DNA from: DATARH01 sp035570495
Lineage (GTDB): Bacteria; Pseudomonadota; Alphaproteobacteria; ATCC43930; CGMCC-115725
Length of the DNA: 7,049 nt
Reading direction: 5' to 3'
NCBI GenBank assembly: GCA_035570495.1
Contig: DATMLO010000194.1
Location: forward strand, 1-7,049
Shown: one piece after another, positions 5,438-7,049 of the stretch
Layout of the letters: each line of letters opens with the position of its first letter
Numbering within the stretch: position 1 is the first letter of the stretch
The notes under the pieces: generated by a model
Told to the model about the DNA's origin: nothing
What the model saw: only the letters and a program-made list of their open reading frames with translations
The model's database searches: none
Translations under genes and position numbers: made by a program

Positions 5438-6529
5438 ATGTCGGCGGCTCGCCAGGAACGCGATCTTTGGGACAACCCGATGGGAACCGACGGGTTCGAG
5501 TTCGTCGAATATACCGGCCCCGACCCGCGGGCGCTCACCGCACTGTTCGAGCGCATGGGGTTTGTCGCCGCGGCGCGCCACCGCTCGAAGAACGTCACCC
5601 TCTATAAGCAGGGCGACGTTCATTTTATTGTCAACGCCGAGCCTGAGAGCTTCGCGCAGGCCTTTGCCCGCCTGCACGGGCCCTCGGTGTGCGCGATCGC
5701 CTTTCGCGTCGCCGATGCGGCCAAAGCCTACGAGCGGGCGCTCGCCCTGGGCGCCAGGCCGGTGCACGGCAAGCTCGGCCCGATGGAATTGAACATCCCG
5801 GCGATCGAAGGGATCGGCGGCAGCCTGATTTACCTCGTCGACCGCTACGGCGAGCACTCGATCTACGACGTCGATTTCGTGCCCTTGATAGAGGACCAGG
5901 CGCCGCGCGGGGTCGGGCTCGTCCGCATCGATCACCTGACCCACAATGTGCACCGCGGCCGCATGGGATTGTGGGCCGAGTTTTACGAGCGCCTGTTCAA
6001 TTTTCGCGAGGTTCGCTATTTTGACATCGAAGGCAAATTGACCGGGTTGCGGTCGAAGGCGATGACCAGCCCCGACGGCAAGATCCGCATCCCGATCAAC
6101 GAAAGCGCCGACGACAAGTCGCAGATCGCGGAGTACCTGGCGGCCTATCACGGCGAGGGCATCCAGCACATCGCCCTGGCCACCGACGATATCTATGCGA
6201 CGGTCGAGGCGCTCGAGGCGCGCGGCGTCTCGTTCATGTCGGTCCCCGACACCTATTACGAGGCGGCCGATGCCAGGGTGTCGGGGCATGGCGAGGACCT
6301 CGCCCGGTTGCGGCGCGACCGCATCCTGATCGACGGCGCCCCGGGCGAGGGTCAGGGCCTGCTGCTGCAGATCTTTACCGACACGGTGATCGGCCCGATC
6401 TTTTTTGAGATCATCGAGCGCAAGGGCAATGACGGGTTTGGCGAGGGCAATTTCCGCGCGCTGTTCGAATCGATCGAGCGCGATCAGATCCGCCGCGGTG
6501 TCCTCGCCCCTGGCGAGCAGGTTCGCTGA
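5438..6529 (+). CDS. hpd: 4-hydroxyphenylpyruvate dioxygenase
   Basis: The 363-residue product is a bacterial-type 4-hydroxyphenylpyruvate dioxygenase, a cytoplasmic Fe(II) enzyme that converts 4-hydroxyphenylpyruvate and O2 to homogentisate and CO2 in tyrosine catabolism. It has two vicinal-oxygen-chelate halves. The N-terminal one (about 18-150) begins GFEFVEYTGPDP and contains KNVTLYKQGDVHFIVNAEP. The C-terminal catalytic one (about 160-355) holds the full metal triad: His166 in RIDHLTHNV, His244 in GEGIQHIALATDD and Glu324 in FFEIIERKGNDGFGEGNF. The final GFGEGNFRALFESIE helix that gates the active site is intact. Length matches Pseudomonas-type enzymes of about 357 residues. GGAGGC five bases before the ATG at 5438 supports this start; the frame is open further upstream without a better site. 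It stands alone: no homogentisate dioxygenase or aminotransferase is adjacent, and the gene on its right points toward it. Confidence 0.97.
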   Translation: MSAARQERDLWDNPMGTDGFEFVEYTGPDPRALTALFERMGFVAAARHRSKNVTLYKQGDVHFIVNAEPESFAQAFARLHGPSVCAIAFRVADAAKAYERALALGARPVHGKLGPMELNIPAIEGIGGSLIYLVDRYGEHSIYDVDFVPLIEDQAPRGVGLVRIDHLTHNVHRGRMGLWAEFYERLFNFREVRYFDIEGKLTGLRSKAMTSPDGKIRIPINESADDKSQIAEYLAAYHGEGIQHIALATDDIYATVEALEARGVSFMSVPDTYYEAADARVSGHGEDLARLRRDRILIDGAPGEGQGLLLQIFTDTVIGPIFFEIIERKGNDGFGEGNFRALFESIERDQIRRGVLAPGEQVR

Positions 6530-6566
6530 GTGCCTGATCCGAGCGACGCCGGGCCGAAAATGTTGT

Positions 6567-6863
6567 TCAGCGCTCCACAAAAGACACGCCATGCCGAAAC
6601 AAAAGCGCGCGCATAGGCTCGGCAAGCGCTTCCTTTTCAGGATCAGCGGAACCGCCGTCCAACACGTACCAGACGAGCCGCGCGTGAATATCGAGTGCCT
6701 TGATCCAGCGGTCGCGGGTGTCCCAACCCACGAAGTCGAAAAACGAGAGGGTTTCGCTCAGAATCTCATCGACACAAGCCTTCGGAAGCTGCCGAGCTGC
6801 CAATAGATGCCGAAAGTAGTCGCTCCCCTCGATCACGCCGTGCCGGGCCAAAATCTGCCTCAT
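6567..6863 (-). CDS. hypothetical protein, C-terminal unit of a tandem-repeat-like gene
   Basis: This 98-residue reading frame has no family recognised. It is soluble-looking, with no signal peptide or membrane segment. It contains RQLPKACVDEILSETLSFF (24-42), DRWIKALDIHARLVWYVLDG (51-70) and ends MRALLFRHGVSFVER (84-98). Its first residues, MRQILARHGV, repeat the motif of its own end, and a diverged copy of RQLPKACVDEI and ALDI lies further upstream in other frames. The ATG at 6863 has only a weak ribosome site, and the only in-frame stop before it is a TGA at about 6896-6898. The ATG may therefore be an internal methionine of a longer protein split by frameshifts, not a genuine start. It is convergent with hpd, 37 bases beyond the hpd stop. 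The function is unknown; an assembly indel, pseudogene or genuine short protein are all possible. Confidence 0.55.
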   Translation of the reverse strand: MRQILARHGVIEGSDYFRHLLAARQLPKACVDEILSETLSFFDFVGWDTRDRWIKALDIHARLVWYVLDGGSADPEKEALAEPMRALLFRHGVSFVER

Positions 6864-7047
6864 TCTCGCGTTCCCTGCTGCCCGCGCGGGTCTTCATCGC
6901 CGAGGATCGCGTAGCCGACGAATCCACCTCAATATCCAACGCGGGTTCGAGTAGAATGCTTGGAACTTCGGCGATCGCCCGGAGGACTCGCCTCACGATT
7001 TCGTCGAGGCAGGAACCCGGCAGCTGCCGACCGGCCTCCGCCAGTTT
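6863..7047 (-). pseudogene. frameshifted upstream repeat unit of the same hypothetical gene, runs off the window
   Basis: From 7047 one minus-strand frame reads KLAEAGRQLPGSCLDEIVRR and on to EPALDI (ending 6931), parallel to LLAARQLPKACVDEIL and IKALDI of the downstream ORF. The similarity then continues in a second frame (6928 to 6863) as GGFVGYAILGDEDPRGQQGT, parallel to RLVWYVLDGGSADPE. It resumes in a third frame as MRQILARHGV, parallel to MRALLFRHGV. Exactly eight residues separate DP from MR in both units. Two single-base losses, near 6929 and near 6863, would explain the frame changes. The 5' part is outside the window. Confidence 0.5.
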
Positions 7048-7049
7048 CT

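Noticed and set aside
5405..6625. 406-codon minus-strand ORF opposite hpd
   Set aside because: It is antisense to hpd, whose metal ligands and domain order are unmistakable.

Overview
The window is GC-rich (the clear genes favour G or C in third positions) and looks like a chromosomal segment from an alphaproteobacterium, possibly Rhodospirillales or Hyphomicrobiales-like. This placement is inferred from gene types, codon use and strong GGAGG ribosome sites; no rRNA or other taxonomic marker is present.

Layout from left to right: (1) 1-438, minus strand, the first 146 residues of a CoxG-like SRPBCC protein that runs off the left edge. (2) 439-1307, a gene-poor gap holding a short (GCT)7 tract and a 169-bp IS630/mariner-like remnant with terminal inverted repeats and TA on both sides. 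(3) 1308-3256, minus strand, a two-gene operon: an alpha/beta hydrolase followed, through an ATGA overlap, by a luciferase-like (LLM) flavin-dependent monooxygenase. (4) 3462-3893, plus strand, a stand-alone two-CBS-domain protein, divergent from the operon. (5) 3894-4393, a relatively AT-rich gap with a perfect FNR/FixK-type anaerobox and a nested inverted repeat in the leader of the next gene. (6) 4394-5173, an exported protein with a signal peptide and a PEP-CTERM-like tail that lacks the PEP triplet; it carries a Cys and a VQSAIW motif resembling internal-thioester domains. (7) 5438-6529, 4-hydroxyphenylpyruvate dioxygenase (hpd), with all three iron ligands visible. (8) 6567-7049, minus strand, a small unknown ORF whose sequence repeats further upstream in shifted frames, which suggests a decayed or frameshifted tandem-repeat gene.

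The genes do not form one obvious pathway. Hpd makes homogentisate in tyrosine catabolism. The LLM/hydrolase pair looks like a small oxidative catabolic module of unknown substrate. The CoxG-like protein belongs to a family that often accompanies molybdenum hydroxylases, but its neighbours lie outside the window. The CBS protein, anaerobox and surface protein could reflect oxygen- or energy-linked control, but this is speculative. The observations most worth following are the thioester-like exported protein, the anaerobox without an obvious target, the IS630-like miniature element, and the frameshifted tandem repeat at the right edge.
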